Positions 11,103-21,255 of a DNA stretch of 64,000 bases are shown here, piece by piece. The position numbers and the translations under genes were made by a program. The stretch covers positions 1,054,001-1,118,000 of the forward strand of contig JANCIK010000010.1 in the NCBI GenBank assembly GCA_028532985.1. The letters are read 5' to 3'. Source of the DNA: Stropharia rugosoannulata. Taxonomy: Eukaryota; Basidiomycota; Agaricomycetes; Agaricales; Strophariaceae. The notes below the pieces were generated by a model. The model worked only from the letters and a program-made list of their open reading frames with translations, searched no databases and had not been told where the DNA came from. Each line of letters opens with the position of its first letter. Positions within the stretch are counted from its first letter, which is position 1.

Positions 11103-11879
11103 ATGAATGCACCCCATAATCCTCTTACGCCTCCAAACACCCCGTCGCTTCAAACTTCCATGGACATCGATCATGTTACTCGTCCTCATTGCTCTACGCC
11201 TCATCCGTCAACCGGTGCCACTCCCGAAGGATTAAACGCTGAGCAAAATCCTTTCTTTACTCAACCGACGCTCTATTCGACCTCTACAACAGTCGATCTC
11301 CCAGAAATGGCATTTATCCAGCCCGAAAATTCGTTGGACCCCGAGTCTATGGCCGTCATACGAGCTAACATCGATGGTATTCCACCGCCCAACTTGCAGT
11401 TCACCTTGTTGGACACTCATCCTTACCTCTCTCGATCATCACTTGTCTCCATCGATCTTAAGGATCCTGCTAGCGAGGGACGACTGTCTGTGCACGTCGG
11501 ACAGATTGCTCTTTTCATTGCAGCCGACGCTACTATCCGTCGAGGCATCAAGGACACAGATACCATTCCGGTCGGTTATGTAACCTTCGCAGCCTTCTTT
11601 AATGCAGCGGCCCATTACCAACGGCAAGGCGTTATATTTGCTCTCGTGGACTACTCTACCGGGCAGGTCTTGGCTAATGGACTCTCACCTCGACTCAATC
11701 AATTCGGCATCCCTTCTTACCTCATCTATCCGAGCCCGCATCCGAGCACCTTACTCACGGAGCAAGGAAGTTCCGCAGGACCAATTCGCACACCACCTCG
11801 CAAGAAGGCTCGGTACGACCCTCGTGTAGGACATACACGACGCCTTGTGATCGAAGCCCGCGCTGATCACTCCACCTAA
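11103..11879 (+). CDS. Accessory ORF of element C between pol and 3' LTR (258 aa, unknown)
   Basis: Clean ATG-to-TAA ORF, 65 bp after pol and 37 bp before the 3' LTR. The N-terminus is Pro/Thr-rich (PPNTPSLQTS), the middle is folded-looking with alternating hydrophobics (GRLSVHVGQIALFIAADATI; VGYVTFAAFFNAAAHYQRQ), and the C-terminus is basic (PPRKKARYDPRVGHTRR), resembling a nuclear localisation signal. No signal peptide or transmembrane segment is visible, so I do not call it an envelope. I recognise no family. The intact frame in a very young element implies it was under selection until insertion. Confidence 0.65.
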   Translation: MNAPHNPLTPPNTPSLQTSMDIDHVTRPHCSTPHPSTGATPEGLNAEQNPFFTQPTLYSTSTTVDLPEMAFIQPENSLDPESMAVIRANIDGIPPPNLQFTLLDTHPYLSRSSLVSIDLKDPASEGRLSVHVGQIALFIAADATIRRGIKDTDTIPVGYVTFAAFFNAAAHYQRQGVIFALVDYSTGQVLANGLSPRLNQFGIPSYLIYPSPHPSTLLTEQGSSAGPIRTPPRKKARYDPRVGHTRRLVIEARADHST

Positions 11880-11916
11880 TCCATGTGGCGTTTCTTCGAC
11901 ACGCCAGGAGGGCGTA

Positions 11917-12363
11917 TGTAGCATCTGGCATAGCCACACCCACGGCCCGAGTCATTTCCGCGCCGAGTCAGACGGCACCGTTCCTCCAGGCAATGTAAGT
12001 CGTGTTCGCTCGAGTTATTCTACGTAGCATATTGTATTATCCATATTCCTCAGTCATTTACTTACATTTCTCCACGTCTCCTGACTCCTCTTACCTATGT
12101 GTACTTATGTGCTGTTCCTCTCATATGCTTCCATGTTATGTGTCCTCTACGTAGTACAACGTGTCCCCGAAGTAGTAAGTTAGTATAAATAGTTTGTAGT
12201 TAGCGTAGTAGTCAATCAGAATACACTTTACACCCGTTCTCTCCTGTGTGAACAACACAACTCCCTCGACACTACAACTTCACACGCAACCACACACTCA
12301 TCAATACCGTGTGCCGACACACTTCTGAAGTCCGCTAGCTCCTTACAGAAGCCCGTCGTCACA
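11917..12363 (+). repeat. Element C 3' LTR
   Basis: 447-bp direct repeat of 2642-3088. A purine-rich stretch AGGAGGGC (11906-11913) just before it is the likely polypurine tract. Followed by the second CTAGA target copy. Confidence 0.93.
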
Positions 12364-12368
12364 CTAGA

Positions 12369-12454
12369 AGCCGTGTGAAGCGCCCTCGCATTCAGCGCTT
12401 TCAGTGTGTGTTTGTGGTGTGGTTTCCGCGCCCATAGCACGCACGAGCGTATCA
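12369..12454 (+). repeat. Element B 5' LTR, last 86 bp
   Basis: Right part of the split 5' LTR, from AGCCGTGTGAAG to GCGTATCA, after the second CTAGA copy at 12364-12368. It differs from the matching end of the 3' LTR at about four positions, mostly around ATTCAGCGCTTTCAG versus ATTCTGCGCATTGAG. Confidence 0.88.
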
Positions 12455-12457
12455 TAT

Positions 12458-12476
12458 TGGAGCCCACCGCGAGGGG
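12458..12476 (+). other. Primer-binding site of element B
   Basis: TGGAGCCCACCGCGAGGGG starts 3 nt after the 5' LTR. It begins TGG, as expected for pairing with a tRNA 3' CCA. The same 19-mer occurs in element E (52659-52677, minus) and with one change in element D (18057-18075). Confidence 0.8.
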
Positions 12477-12591
12477 TTTGCTTCCGATACACTGGACTTC
12501 AGCCAAAGTCTCCTCCAGTTCGCATTTTTATTTACATTAATTACATTTGATTCTCCGACACTCCCTCCCTGCTCCACACTCTTTTTCCATC

Positions 12592-14469
12592 ATGTCCCAT
12601 CTTATGCCCGCCTTTGGAGACCGTTGCGCACCCTCTTTCGACCCAGCGAAGCCCCGAGAGCTCAAGCGTTACTTTGGTGACCTCGAGTACTTGTTCGGCA
12701 CGTTTTGCATCGCCTCCATCGCTCAGCAGAAGCGCTATTCCGTCCGCTATGTAGATATCGACACCGCTGATGTCTGGGAGTCACTTCCTCAGTTTTTGGA
12801 CAATAAATCGACTTTTGAAGAGTTTAAGCGCGCAGTCTTCGAGCTATATCCCTCCGCCTGCGACGACTATAGGTTTTCTTTTGCAGATCTCGATTCTTTG
12901 GTCCAGACGCGTTTGCGCACAGGAATACACACTCTAGACGACCTCTCTGCATACCATGCACGTTTCCTGGAGATTTCACACTTCCTTATTGCGAAGAAAC
13001 GGCTATCCGACCTCGAGCAGATGCGCATCTACCCTCGCGCCTTTTCGCCAGAGCTTTGGACGAAAATCTCGACGCGTTTAACGCTTAAGCGCCCAGATCA
13101 CTTCCCTGACATGCCACACAGCGTCTCAGATGTCTACACCGCCGCCGTCTTTGTTTTGCGCGCTTCACCAACAGTTCAGTCGCACCCCTCGTCGCCTCTA
13201 CCACCCCAGTCGTTGCCTTTGAGTTCTTGCGCCGATCTCGATGAATTTCGCGCAATGCTTGCGGCATTTGCAAAGACAATCGTTCAGGCGATCACCAGCA
13301 TGTCCCAGCCCTTGTCTACGTCGCAATTTCGCCCTAGGAAAAAGGCTCGCGTTCTGAAGTGCAAGTTCTGCGGAGATAACCATTTTATTCGTCAGTGCGC
13401 CTCTGTTTACGACTACGCACGCTTAGGGAAAGTTATTCGCAATGCAGAGAGCAAGGTAGTGCTCCCCACCGGCGCTTACGTTCCAGAGGACACCCCAGGT
13501 CGGTTTCTCAAGGATAAGTTCGACGAATGGTACAGAAGACATCCCCAGCAGTTGAGTACATTCGCTCTGCCTCCCCTTCCTGTCGTGAACGCCGCCGCCA
13601 CTCGTAACCTCGTCCCCTCGTCGGCTACGTCGCATAATGCGCAGTACCTCGCGGATATTGACGCTCGCATTGCGGAGATCGAGGCAGAACTCGTCAGTCT
13701 GCGTCCCCAGCTCGTCAACGTCTTTACATCAGCCCCAGATGTGTCTAGCATGTCCCAGAAGTATACAGGAGTCGCCGCCGCCGTTGTTACGCCACAGATT
13801 GACTTGCCGCGCTCTAGAGCGCTTGTTTACCGTCACAGTGTTGTCCCAGCGCCTCAAGAAGTTGTGCAGCCGTTATCTGTGTCTGTATCGTCTCCAGCGC
13901 CGCTCACGTCCCCTGTCGCGCCTCGCGTATTGTCTAGAGACTCCCGCTCTTCGCAACCGTCGCTTTGCGTAACTAGCCGCGCGCTCGTCGAGTCAGAACA
14001 GGTTTTTGTTGGCCCCCAACGTCTCCAGTCGGTGCCCTCGCCACACAGCTTGTGTCTCGCGTCTAGGACACGCCGCACACCGGATAAAGTCGACCCTCAT
14101 GGTTTGAGCACACTATATTTGACGCCTCCCGTCGTTTCAAGTGCTGCAGTCGCCTCTGTGTTGCCTTCGTCCTCTGATGCACAGTATCTCGTTGCCACAG
14201 ACGCCAGGATTGCGGATATCGAAGCAAGGCTCGCCAGCTTGCGATCTCAGGTTGTTTGCGCCACTCAGCATGCCCCAGTGGGTCCTAGCGAGTCTCAGAC
14301 CAGTCCAGAGCGCCATTGCACCGGCGTTGCGCCCCACGCTCACTTGCCGCATTCCAGAACAGCTGCGCATGGTACTAGCATTTCCTTAGCGCCTCTCGGA
14401 GTTCCCCAGGCCATGTACTCGACCTCAGCACCGTTTGCGTTGGCTTCTGTGCCTCTCACGTTTCTGTAG
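12592..14469 (+). CDS. Gag-like protein of element B (625 aa)
   Basis: The only ORF of element B. I start at the ATG of MSHLMPAFGD; the frame is open a little further upstream but without an ATG. Residues about 10-200 are a Ty3-type Gag capsid region (CAPSFDPAKPRELKRYFGDL, then FKRAVFELYPSACDDY and a helical segment to about 190). Element D has APSFDPAAERDELPRYFEDL at the same place. A zinc-knuckle-like cluster CKFCGDNHFIRQC lies at about 257-269, short of a full CCHC because the usual Gly-His spacing is changed. The rest is low-complexity, Ser/Pro/Val-rich, with a near-repeat of DARIAEIEAELVSLRPQ and DARIADIEARLASLRSQ. It likely forms the particle packaging element RNA. There is no pol downstream. 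Confidence 0.8.
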   Translation: MSHLMPAFGDRCAPSFDPAKPRELKRYFGDLEYLFGTFCIASIAQQKRYSVRYVDIDTADVWESLPQFLDNKSTFEEFKRAVFELYPSACDDYRFSFADLDSLVQTRLRTGIHTLDDLSAYHARFLEISHFLIAKKRLSDLEQMRIYPRAFSPELWTKISTRLTLKRPDHFPDMPHSVSDVYTAAVFVLRASPTVQSHPSSPLPPQSLPLSSCADLDEFRAMLAAFAKTIVQAITSMSQPLSTSQFRPRKKARVLKCKFCGDNHFIRQCASVYDYARLGKVIRNAESKVVLPTGAYVPEDTPGRFLKDKFDEWYRRHPQQLSTFALPPLPVVNAAATRNLVPSSATSHNAQYLADIDARIAEIEAELVSLRPQLVNVFTSAPDVSSMSQKYTGVAAAVVTPQIDLPRSRALVYRHSVVPAPQEVVQPLSVSVSSPAPLTSPVAPRVLSRDSRSSQPSLCVTSRALVESEQVFVGPQRLQSVPSPHSLCLASRTRRTPDKVDPHGLSTLYLTPPVVSSAAVASVLPSSSDAQYLVATDARIADIEARLASLRSQVVCATQHAPVGPSESQTSPERHCTGVAPHAHLPHSRTAAHGTSISLAPLGVPQAMYSTSAPFALASVPLTFL

Positions 14470-14838
14470 ATTTCCTATCGGCTTTGCAGTTCCCTCAGGC
14501 ACCCTGCTTCGATCTAGTCAAGTCCAGATTGATTAGGACTCGGTCACATCGCTTCCAGTCGTCTCCCTTGCCACTCAGCTCATGTTATGCGTCTAGAACA
14601 CGTCATACGCCAGATAAAGCGTTTGGAATTGGGTTTTGTGCATTGTCTTTATTCGCAGCAGTTCTCCAGAGCGTCGCAGACTTGTAGTATTGGTTCTCGA
14701 CGTCTGTAAGTCCCCACTGCGTCCCTAGTATCTTGACGCCGCCCCCCCTCGCTTCACACGTCCGCTTCGCAGACTGGCACACTCCCACAGCTGTTAACTT
14801 TTGTTTACGGCTGACTGGGGACAGTCAGAAGCTAAGTT
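14470..14838 (+). other. Element B region between gag and 3' LTR, no gene seen
   Basis: About 370 bp that still resembles the gag 3' repeats (for example a third copy of the CGTCTAGAACACG and CATACGCCAGATAAAG pattern at about 14590-14620). It lost the reading frame. Nothing resembling pol is present. Confidence 0.6.
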
Positions 14839-14847
14839 GGGAGGAGA

Positions 14848-15333
14848 TGATGAGCACCGCGCCGCGCTGTGCTCGGAAATAGCCGTTTCGGCATGCTGCG
14901 GATTAAGCGCTCGTTAAGCGCCCGCCTCGAGGAAAACGCATGCTGCGCAGAGCCGTAGCGTTCCGTGCCACGCTTTTACAGGAACAATAGGTATAGGAAC
15001 GTTTAGGAACTACTACAGTCGAATTACAGGGTACATACAGTATTTAAAGCATGTAATGAGTACAGGACAACGAGAATAGATCCCCCACATTCGTTTACCT
15101 TCATTTTAGCGTCCCCGTTGCGTCCTCGCTGCGTACAGCGTCCGAGAGTGGTTCGAAGCTGTCGTAGCAGCTTACACTCTCGCGTTTTCTTCTCGCTTTT
15201 AGTTCGTTCCGGCTCGCAATTGTGAGTTGTTTTGGGGTTTGGCTAGAAGCCGTGTGAAGCGCCCTCGCATTCTGCGCATTGAGTGTGTGTGTGTGGTGTG
15301 GTTTCCGCGCCCATAGCACGCACGAGCGTATCA
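14848..15333 (+). repeat. Element B 3' LTR
   Basis: 486-bp uninterrupted LTR, TGATGAGC...GTATCA, preceded by polypurine tract GGGAGGAGA (14839-14847) and followed by the GCGT target copy. It reads through TTTGGCTAGAAGCCGTG and so shows the empty target site of element C. Confidence 0.9.
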
Positions 15334-15337
15334 GCGT

Positions 15338-16839
15338 CCTTTCTCACTATCTTCCCAAGCAAAAGCTCCATTCTGGTTCATCATAAGGTTATGCATCAGG
15401 TCTCTTTCTGCCGGCCATAAGAAATCACTCTTGTGTACCTCGTCAAACTGTTCTTTTCTCTCTTGGGTATACCAGCCTGTCGGTACGAACAGTACTGGGT
15501 TTGTAGGTAAAGCGGGCATATCAGCTAGAGGATCTCCCTTGATATCCCGCTTAATCCTATATCTCTCTGGTAGGTCCTGAAAAACTGGTCTCACTTTCTG
15601 TGCGACCGGCTTATATTTCTTTCCTACATACTGTCCTCGAGTCTTACTAGTATCCCTTCTTTTACCCGCTAGTTTACCTATACCCGGTTCTCGTGTAATA
15701 TCCGTTTTCACCGTTTGTTGAACATATGATTTTCGGCTACTATACTTCTGACCCATGAACAAGGCAAGCTTCTCTCTCTCGTTATCTTCAATCGGGCTTT
15801 CTTTTCCCGCTACCTCTAAGTAGGCGTTCATTATCCCTCTTTCTGAAAATTTACCCGTCTCAGCTACAGTGTAACCGAGTACTTGTAAACTCCCCGTCCT
15901 GGAATCATATTCCAGCATAACCGCAGTATCTCCTTGATCATCAATCAACTCCTCGATGCTGGAAAAACTTGTTCTGCTGCTTGCGCTGCAGTTGGCTTCC
16001 TTAGTTCTGCCGGTGATTTTCCTCTATCAAATGTTGGTACTACTAGCTTATTCCCATTTCTGGGATCCGTCAGAGTGATGGTTTGATCACCAGACGTTTC
16101 ATTTTTAATGTTACAGGTGGATACTACCTCAAAAGGACGACCCAGAAGAACTTTGTAAGGCGGGTCGTTTATGATGTGGACTTGTAGCAAGTATTTTAAC
16201 CCACCAAAATCAAACATCACATTTCTAGCCAAACCTAGAGTCCTTTCTACATGTCCTTGGGCGCTCTGCATATTGATGGTTATTTTTGGATTCCAGGATA
16301 TACCCAATGAGACTGCTACGTCTTTGGCCATGGATACTATTTCTGATCCTCCATCCAGTAGTGCTTCCTCCTGATCCACATTATTAATCTTTGGGTATAC
16401 TGACCTAACTGGTCTGGCTTCTGTAGCTACCCATCTGATGTCAACGGGTTCATCTGTCTCTGCTAGGCTATCCAAGTATTGGACTACCGGATCAGTTACT
16501 ACTATTGTACCCGCTTGACCTATTTCTGAGTCGTGAGGCAAGATACAATAATTGGTACACTGCAGTAAGTCTTCAATATATATTTCTACCCATTTTTGGG
16601 TGTCTGATATTATATCCAGGCTCGGTTCAGCATCTAGCTCTATTGCTGGCTCAGAAGTACTAGGTAGTACTTCCTGACTAACAAATGATAGACTCTCTTC
16701 CGGATCAACCGGTTTGTTTATTTCCCCATCACTTTCTATATACTCATCATACCAATCTTTCCTGTTCTCGTCCTCTGTGATGTTTACATTGGACGCGACC
16801 ATAGGCTGGACTGGTACTCTGACTTTAGAAATATGCCGG
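15338..16839 (-). pseudogene. Ty3/Gypsy protease and pre-RT segment, element A, 5' segment
   Basis: Minus-strand continuation of the pol remnant at 1-2241. It holds a retroviral-type aspartic protease with the active-site triad in ALLDGGSEI (around 16360) and the ILLGRPF-like flap/ending motif VLLGRPFEVV (around 16140), followed by a linker that ends EDSEKGR immediately before the RT. The frame is open from 16839 without a start codon, so it was part of a longer Gag-Pol polyprotein. A single-base shift near 15950-15970 separates the protease part from the linker. The upstream end coincides exactly with the start of the element D LTR at 16840, so D insertion removed or displaced gag. No LTR of element A is visible in the window. 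Confidence 0.85.
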
Positions 16840-18054
16840 TGACAGGGCTGCTTTTTGGCTACGGGTGTAAACAGTTAGAAGGTCCGTTAGTGGGATAGCT
16901 GCGCGCGGGAAACACAGAGAGACTAGAGTTGAGCCTGCCTCATAGTCTATAGCTATCAGCGCACGAGCATCATGACTACAAGCGCCTGCGCGCACCGTAT
17001 CGCGAGAAGGATTGGTCAGCAAGCTGCACAGTCTAGAGTGCATAGTTTGGCCGTCTGTGCAAGCGATCAGGAAAGCGTAGAACGGTTAAGCACCAGCCAA
17101 GAGCAGTGTGAGTACAGCTGAGCAGATACCAAAGGCGGTGTGAAGGGCTGTGCACGTATCTCATATGCGCGCATTGCAAAGGCAGAATTTGTCTAAGTCC
17201 ACACATCATGTGACCGTGGCGACGCGCATCAAAAGATGCGCAAAAGCCCGAGGGAATGAACGACATGCACGCAGCGAATGCCAAGGGATCAGGACACTCG
17301 AAGGGAAGCCCGGATGTGATGCGCGGACCTTTGGCTGCGCGTTGCTAGTATTTACTTTACCTTATTATTAGTACACATGCGCGCATCGCATATAAACCTG
17401 TATCCTTGTCTATAGTAATTTAAGCAATTGTCTACCCACTAGATCTGTGTGCTGGGTTCTGTCCCAGGCCGTCAGCGGGCTGTGTTTAGCTTTTGTTAGG
17501 GTTTTAACTGTGAAGTGTTTTGTGAATCATAGGAGTTTTGGATAGCTTCTGACCACCGGGTCATTTGGAGAGCTCAGTGAGGAGTCAGTACAACCGTGTA
17601 CGGAAACTCGCACTGTAGTGTTTAGACTGTGAGACTGCACCACCGGGTGAAAGACTTTGGAGAGTCTTGGATTATTGGACTTTGGAGAGTCCGCGCATCA
17701 TACGAGGTCACCGGACCCGGAAGTGCGCGCAGCGAAGCTGTTTGCTAAAAACAACTTATTTCATTTATCATTTTGCTTTGCGCACGCCACTAGCAACTGG
17801 GCTCTATCCGAGATTTACTAGAATTAAACCCCTCCTTACAAACGAACTTGCAGGCACTACTTGCTATTACAAAGACTAGAGGACACGAGGTGCGCGCATC
17901 GCACGCCCAGAACAGGAACCAGAGCAGTGCATAGATTACACTACCATTTAGTTGAGGGCGTTCGCTCGATCTAAGGGATAGGATCTCGCTCCGCTGGGTG
18001 TGTGTGTGTGTTGTGTTTCGCGATTTCGAGTCTAGCTACGCAGTAGACCTCTCA
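16840..18054 (+). repeat. Element D 5' LTR (1,215 bp)
   Basis: Starts TGACAGGGCTGC and ends GACCTCTCA. Ends were set by comparing three copies (with 45595-46813 and 57012-58222 reversed). It is rich in GCGCGCA/TGCGCGC and contains a GT run at about 17998-18014. Confidence 0.87.
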
Positions 18055-18056
18055 TC

Positions 18057-18075
18057 TGGAGCCCACTGCGAGGGG
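18057..18075 (+). other. Primer-binding site of element D
   Basis: TGGAGCCCACTGCGAGGGG begins 2 nt after the LTR. It differs from the B and E sites only by T for C at position 11. Confidence 0.8.
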
Positions 18076-18238
18076 AAGGTTCAGAAATCTCAATTATTGT
18101 TTCGGGAACTACGGCTTGCGCCTATTACAATAAATTACAAAAATTTCAAATAAAACGGGGACGAGTAATAAGCGAGGCAAATTTCCTGCGCCTTCATCGC
18201 TCGCCGAGCCAGAAGAAGCCAGACCATCCTTTGGAACG

Positions 18239-20191
18239 GTGCCTTCACGCGAGAGAACCACGAGGAGCAAGAAAGATGCTGAGCTGGTAGAGCCGTTGGT
18301 AATTACACCGATGCGAGACAGAAAAGCAAAGAAAAGAGCGAGGGAGGAAGCGCAGTTGCAGATCGAGACTCAGGGATTAGCGCAGCGCATCCCAGGTGCG
18401 CTCACCGAAAGCGACTCGGAATTAAGAGTAGCAATTAGTGGATTTTGGGGACCACCATCTGGCATTGAACCAGAAGACCAATTAGTGGACGGTGATATTA
18501 CACTTGAAACCGCACCATTCGGTACTTCTGATAGCCAAGCTACCCAAGACACCCCTCCTCCATTTTCGGAAGTATTTGGGACTGCTAAGACGTCCGCGCA
18601 GCGCACGGCGGAAAATAGCAAAAGCGAAGCAGAGCGTGTAGCGAGAGATATATTTGAAGGAGACTTGTCAGATCTCTCAGAAAGCGAACGAAATTCACCC
18701 CCTCGAGAACCAGAAACTATGCCCAAGGATATGTCCATGCCAGTACGCGGTGCACGCGGTGCGCCGAGCTTCGATCCTGCTGCAGAGCGCGATGAGCTGC
18801 CGCGGTACTTCGAGGATCTGGAGGATTGGTTTAAGCGCGCGGAGGTGACGGAGGACGATGAGAAGAGGGGATATGTAATCAAATATGTACCCATGCAGAC
18901 GGCGGAGGAGTGGAAGAATTTACCAGGTTATGATACCAAGGGGTACGCGGAGCTCAAGAAAATGATTCTCAACGAGTACCCGGAGGTGATCAGCATTCAG
19001 ACAGGGTCCATCGTGCGGCTCAAGAAGCTCTGCAAGGAGAATCAGCGCATCTTGGAGGAAGACCTCCAGGTGTTGCTGGACTTCAAGCGCGCGTTCTTGG
19101 CCGAGGCTGCTAAGCTCACGAAAGCGCCTACCCTGCTCGTGAATCATACCTTGGTGACTTACTTCACCAATAGTCTCACGGCGGGGTTCAGGGATCGTCT
19201 GTTTAATAAACTGGACATTGATTACACGACGCGCGCATCGTTCGACAAGTTCTTGACTGAGCGCAATATACAGTTCACTGCACCTACTGGGGTGACAGTA
19301 GAAGCACGCACCGAGGACATGTATCCTCTCAAACAAGTAGCCGAGATGGCGGAACAAATGGCTCGTACCAAGAACCCAAGCACTACGCTGAGCCTAGGGC
19401 GCGAGAGCACTGATGGACTCATGCCGGTGCCCGCCATCAAGACTAAGGCCGCGGATGTTGGTTCGCTGCACAGAGAGATTGAGGACCTGAAAGGGTTCGT
19501 CGCTTCCTTCAAGGATACCTTGTCGCTAGTGGAGAAGACAGTGGCGAAGTCAAAGGAGTCGAGTAAGAAAGAGTTGGAGGACATTATCCGCAATGTCATG
19601 GCTGCATGCGCCGCACCAATGTCGGTGCCTGTGCAACCAGTAGCCCCCATGATGCCCATGAGCGCACCGAGTTTTGGTGGACCACCACCTAGGCCCTTCC
19701 AATACCAACAACGCCCGGAGCCTCGCTGCTTCTACTGCAAGCAGACGGGACATGTGGTGGCTGAGTGCATCGTACGACAGCAGGACTTGGCAGCGGGGAG
19801 GATTGTCATTACTGAAGCGGGGCGCTTACAGCTACCTGACGGGTCATCGATACCTTGGGACCCTTCGCGCGCGATCAAAGAGCGCGTCGACGAATGGCAT
19901 AAGAAGAACGGGCAGCCCGCGCAGCAAGCGTATATAGCACCCGTCCATCCTTCGTACATGGGTATGCCTCCTAGCATGGTATACTCGCAGATGTACCAAC
20001 CGGCCAGTTCCTTGGACGAGACCTATGAGGAGCAGATACGCGCACTTCAGCAAGAGCTGGAGAGTAAGAAGGCGTTCCTGAAGGAGTGCGCATCGGCGAA
20101 GACGCCTGAGGAAGTGATAGAGGAACAGCGCCAGTTAATAGCGACTATGAAAGCCGAATGCGACGCTGCGCTCAGTCAGGGTTTCGATTGA
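18239..20191 (+). pseudogene. Gag of element D (about 650 aa) lacking an ATG at the expected start
   Basis: The family-like start (xPSRERTTRSKKDAEL) has GTG at 18239 where ATG is expected. The frame is open upstream without ATG, and the next ATG is at 18311. Residues about 175-330 form the capsid-type region (GAPSFDPAAERDELPRYFED ... NSLTAGFRDRL). A full CCHC zinc knuckle CFYCKQTGHVVAEC lies at about 497-510. The C-terminus is coiled-coil-like (YEEQIRALQQELESKKAFLK). The capsid region aligns by eye with the Gag of elements B and E. It encodes the particle protein. Loss of the start codon and the truncated downstream pol make this copy inactive. Confidence 0.82.
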
Positions 20192-20604
20192 GTCTGATGA
20201 AGGGAAACGCGGGCAGAGTTATGCGTAGCAGCTCTGATAAACCCAAGAACCCGGAGGGCGCAAATAAGAAGTTACCAATCAGAAATATACCCAGAGCATC
20301 AGTTGAGGACGCGAGTGATGATGAGGAAGATGAGTTGCGAGAAGTAGTGGAGGACCAGTAAAGAAGAAAGTAGTGTTTGAGGTTCCTGCAAAGGCTGGGC
20401 CTAGTGCACGACCAGCAGCAGTGCCATATGTAATGGTACCCCCGCTGCGCGTTCCGGAGAAAGTAAAACCTAAAGTTAGGGAGGAGCCCATACCTGTACT
20501 AGAGAAGAGGAAACCTGCTTATAAACTGCGCGCACCTATCGAAGATGAAGCGCAGGCTGACGCAGTCCTCAAACACTTGGAAAATCAGAAAATTGAGATA
20601 AATG
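20192..20604 (+). pseudogene. Element D pre-protease region, frameshifted and truncated
   Basis: Frame 1 gives KLPIRNIPRASVEDASDDEE (from about 20268), then the frame changes near 20350 to give VKKKVVFEVPAKAG and YKLRAPIEDEAQADAVLKHL up to about 20604. This is the conserved linker before the protease in this element type. The match stops abruptly at GAGATAAATGG, where the inverted-repeat block starts. Confidence 0.7.
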
Positions 20605-20744
20605 GCCTGCACAATTTAAATCAGCGCACATTATTATCAAAAGTGAACGTGTGCATGCCGCATTTCAAACGAAAGCATTAAGCCCGCAACACATATTGGA
20701 TGCCGTGGTGTGCCGTGCCACGGCATCTGGCCGAAACCGGATCA

Positions 20745-21251
20745 ATGGCGAGCAAACGACACTGATGACAGGTCTACTGCGCTGGCGTGCAATGTTCCCA
20801 TGGGTCTATTGAGGCAGGGACTGTATGTATGCTTTCAATAGTGCATTGAGTACCCCTGCAGTTTAAACTTAAATCAATGGTGATCTCTTGTTTCCGGGGT
20901 AGAAGCAATTACATACCCAAGTTAAACAAGGGTACTAGGTCCCCGGGTTTGGGTACAGACTCCAGTACAGAGGGCACTTGTATCTAATGACAGTTCAATC
21001 TGCTTGCAGCTGAGCAGCATAAGACCAATATTTTACAGGAATACAGGAATAGATAGAGAAATATTTTATACACACGGATGACTAGTATGTTAGAGCACCC
21101 CTGCTATGTGGATCTCCTGGAAGATCCAACGCACCTGCATTTCATGCAATTCCGTGGGAACCTGTGAACATCTGTGTAATTGTGCTTCTATCTCGGCAGT
21201 GAAGGATAAATATTGTCTACAAATTAAATAACAGGTACTTTAGAAATTTGA
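20745..21251. other. No gene seen
   Basis: AT-rich sequence between the left arm of G and the E solo LTR. No ORF of note or repeat was recognised. Confidence 0.5.
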
Positions 21252-21255
21252 CTAA

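Larger units (their letters stand above)
2642..12363 (+). mobile_element. Ty3/Gypsy chromodomain retrotransposon (element C), complete with LTRs
   Basis: 9,722-bp element inserted in the 5' LTR of element B with a perfect 5-bp target duplication CTAGA (2637-2641 and 12364-12368). LTRs 2642-3088 and 11917-12363 are both 447 bp, begin TGTAGCATC, end GTCGTCACA, and showed no difference when compared by eye, which means a recent insertion. The internal order is gag, a gag extension after an in-frame TAG, protease, RT-RNase H-integrase-chromodomain, then an extra 258-codon ORF. No TGG-type primer-binding site follows the 5' LTR (TATTTTGAACGTAG). Priming may use another mechanism, as in Tf1-type chromoviruses, but I could not prove this. 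Confidence 0.93.
2242..15333 (+). mobile_element. Non-autonomous gag-only LTR retrotransposon (element B), interrupted by element C
   Basis: LTR retrotransposon inserted into element A. Without element C it is about 3.37 kb: 5' LTR in two pieces (2242-2641 and 12369-12454), a PBS at 12458, one Gag ORF (12592-14469), a polypurine tract GGGAGGAGA at 14839-14847 and a 3' LTR (14848-15333). LTRs are 486 bp and run TGATGAGC...GTATCA. The 4-bp target duplication is GCAT (2238-2241) / GCGT (15334-15337), one transition apart. The 2.4-kb internal region has no protease, RT, RNase H or integrase, so mobilisation needs enzymes in trans. This layout matches the TR-GAG class described in plants. Confidence 0.88.
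16840..20604 (+). mobile_element. Truncated Ty3/Gypsy retrotransposon (element D)
   Basis: 5' LTR 16840-18054, primer-binding site at 18057, gag 18239-20191, then decayed protease-proximal sequence that stops at about 20604 where an inverted-repeat block begins. No 3' LTR in plus orientation is present, so the 3' part is lost. The LTR abuts element A at 16839 with CCGG at 16836-16839 as the presumed target copy. Two solo LTRs of the same family are at 45595-46813 and 57012-58222 on the minus strand. Confidence 0.85.

Noticed and set aside
11103..11879. Envelope gene for element C
   Set aside because: No signal peptide, transmembrane segment or cysteine pattern; called unknown accessory ORF instead.
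12547..12591. Upstream start for the Gag of element B
   Set aside because: The frame is open but lacks an ATG; the first ATG is at 12592.
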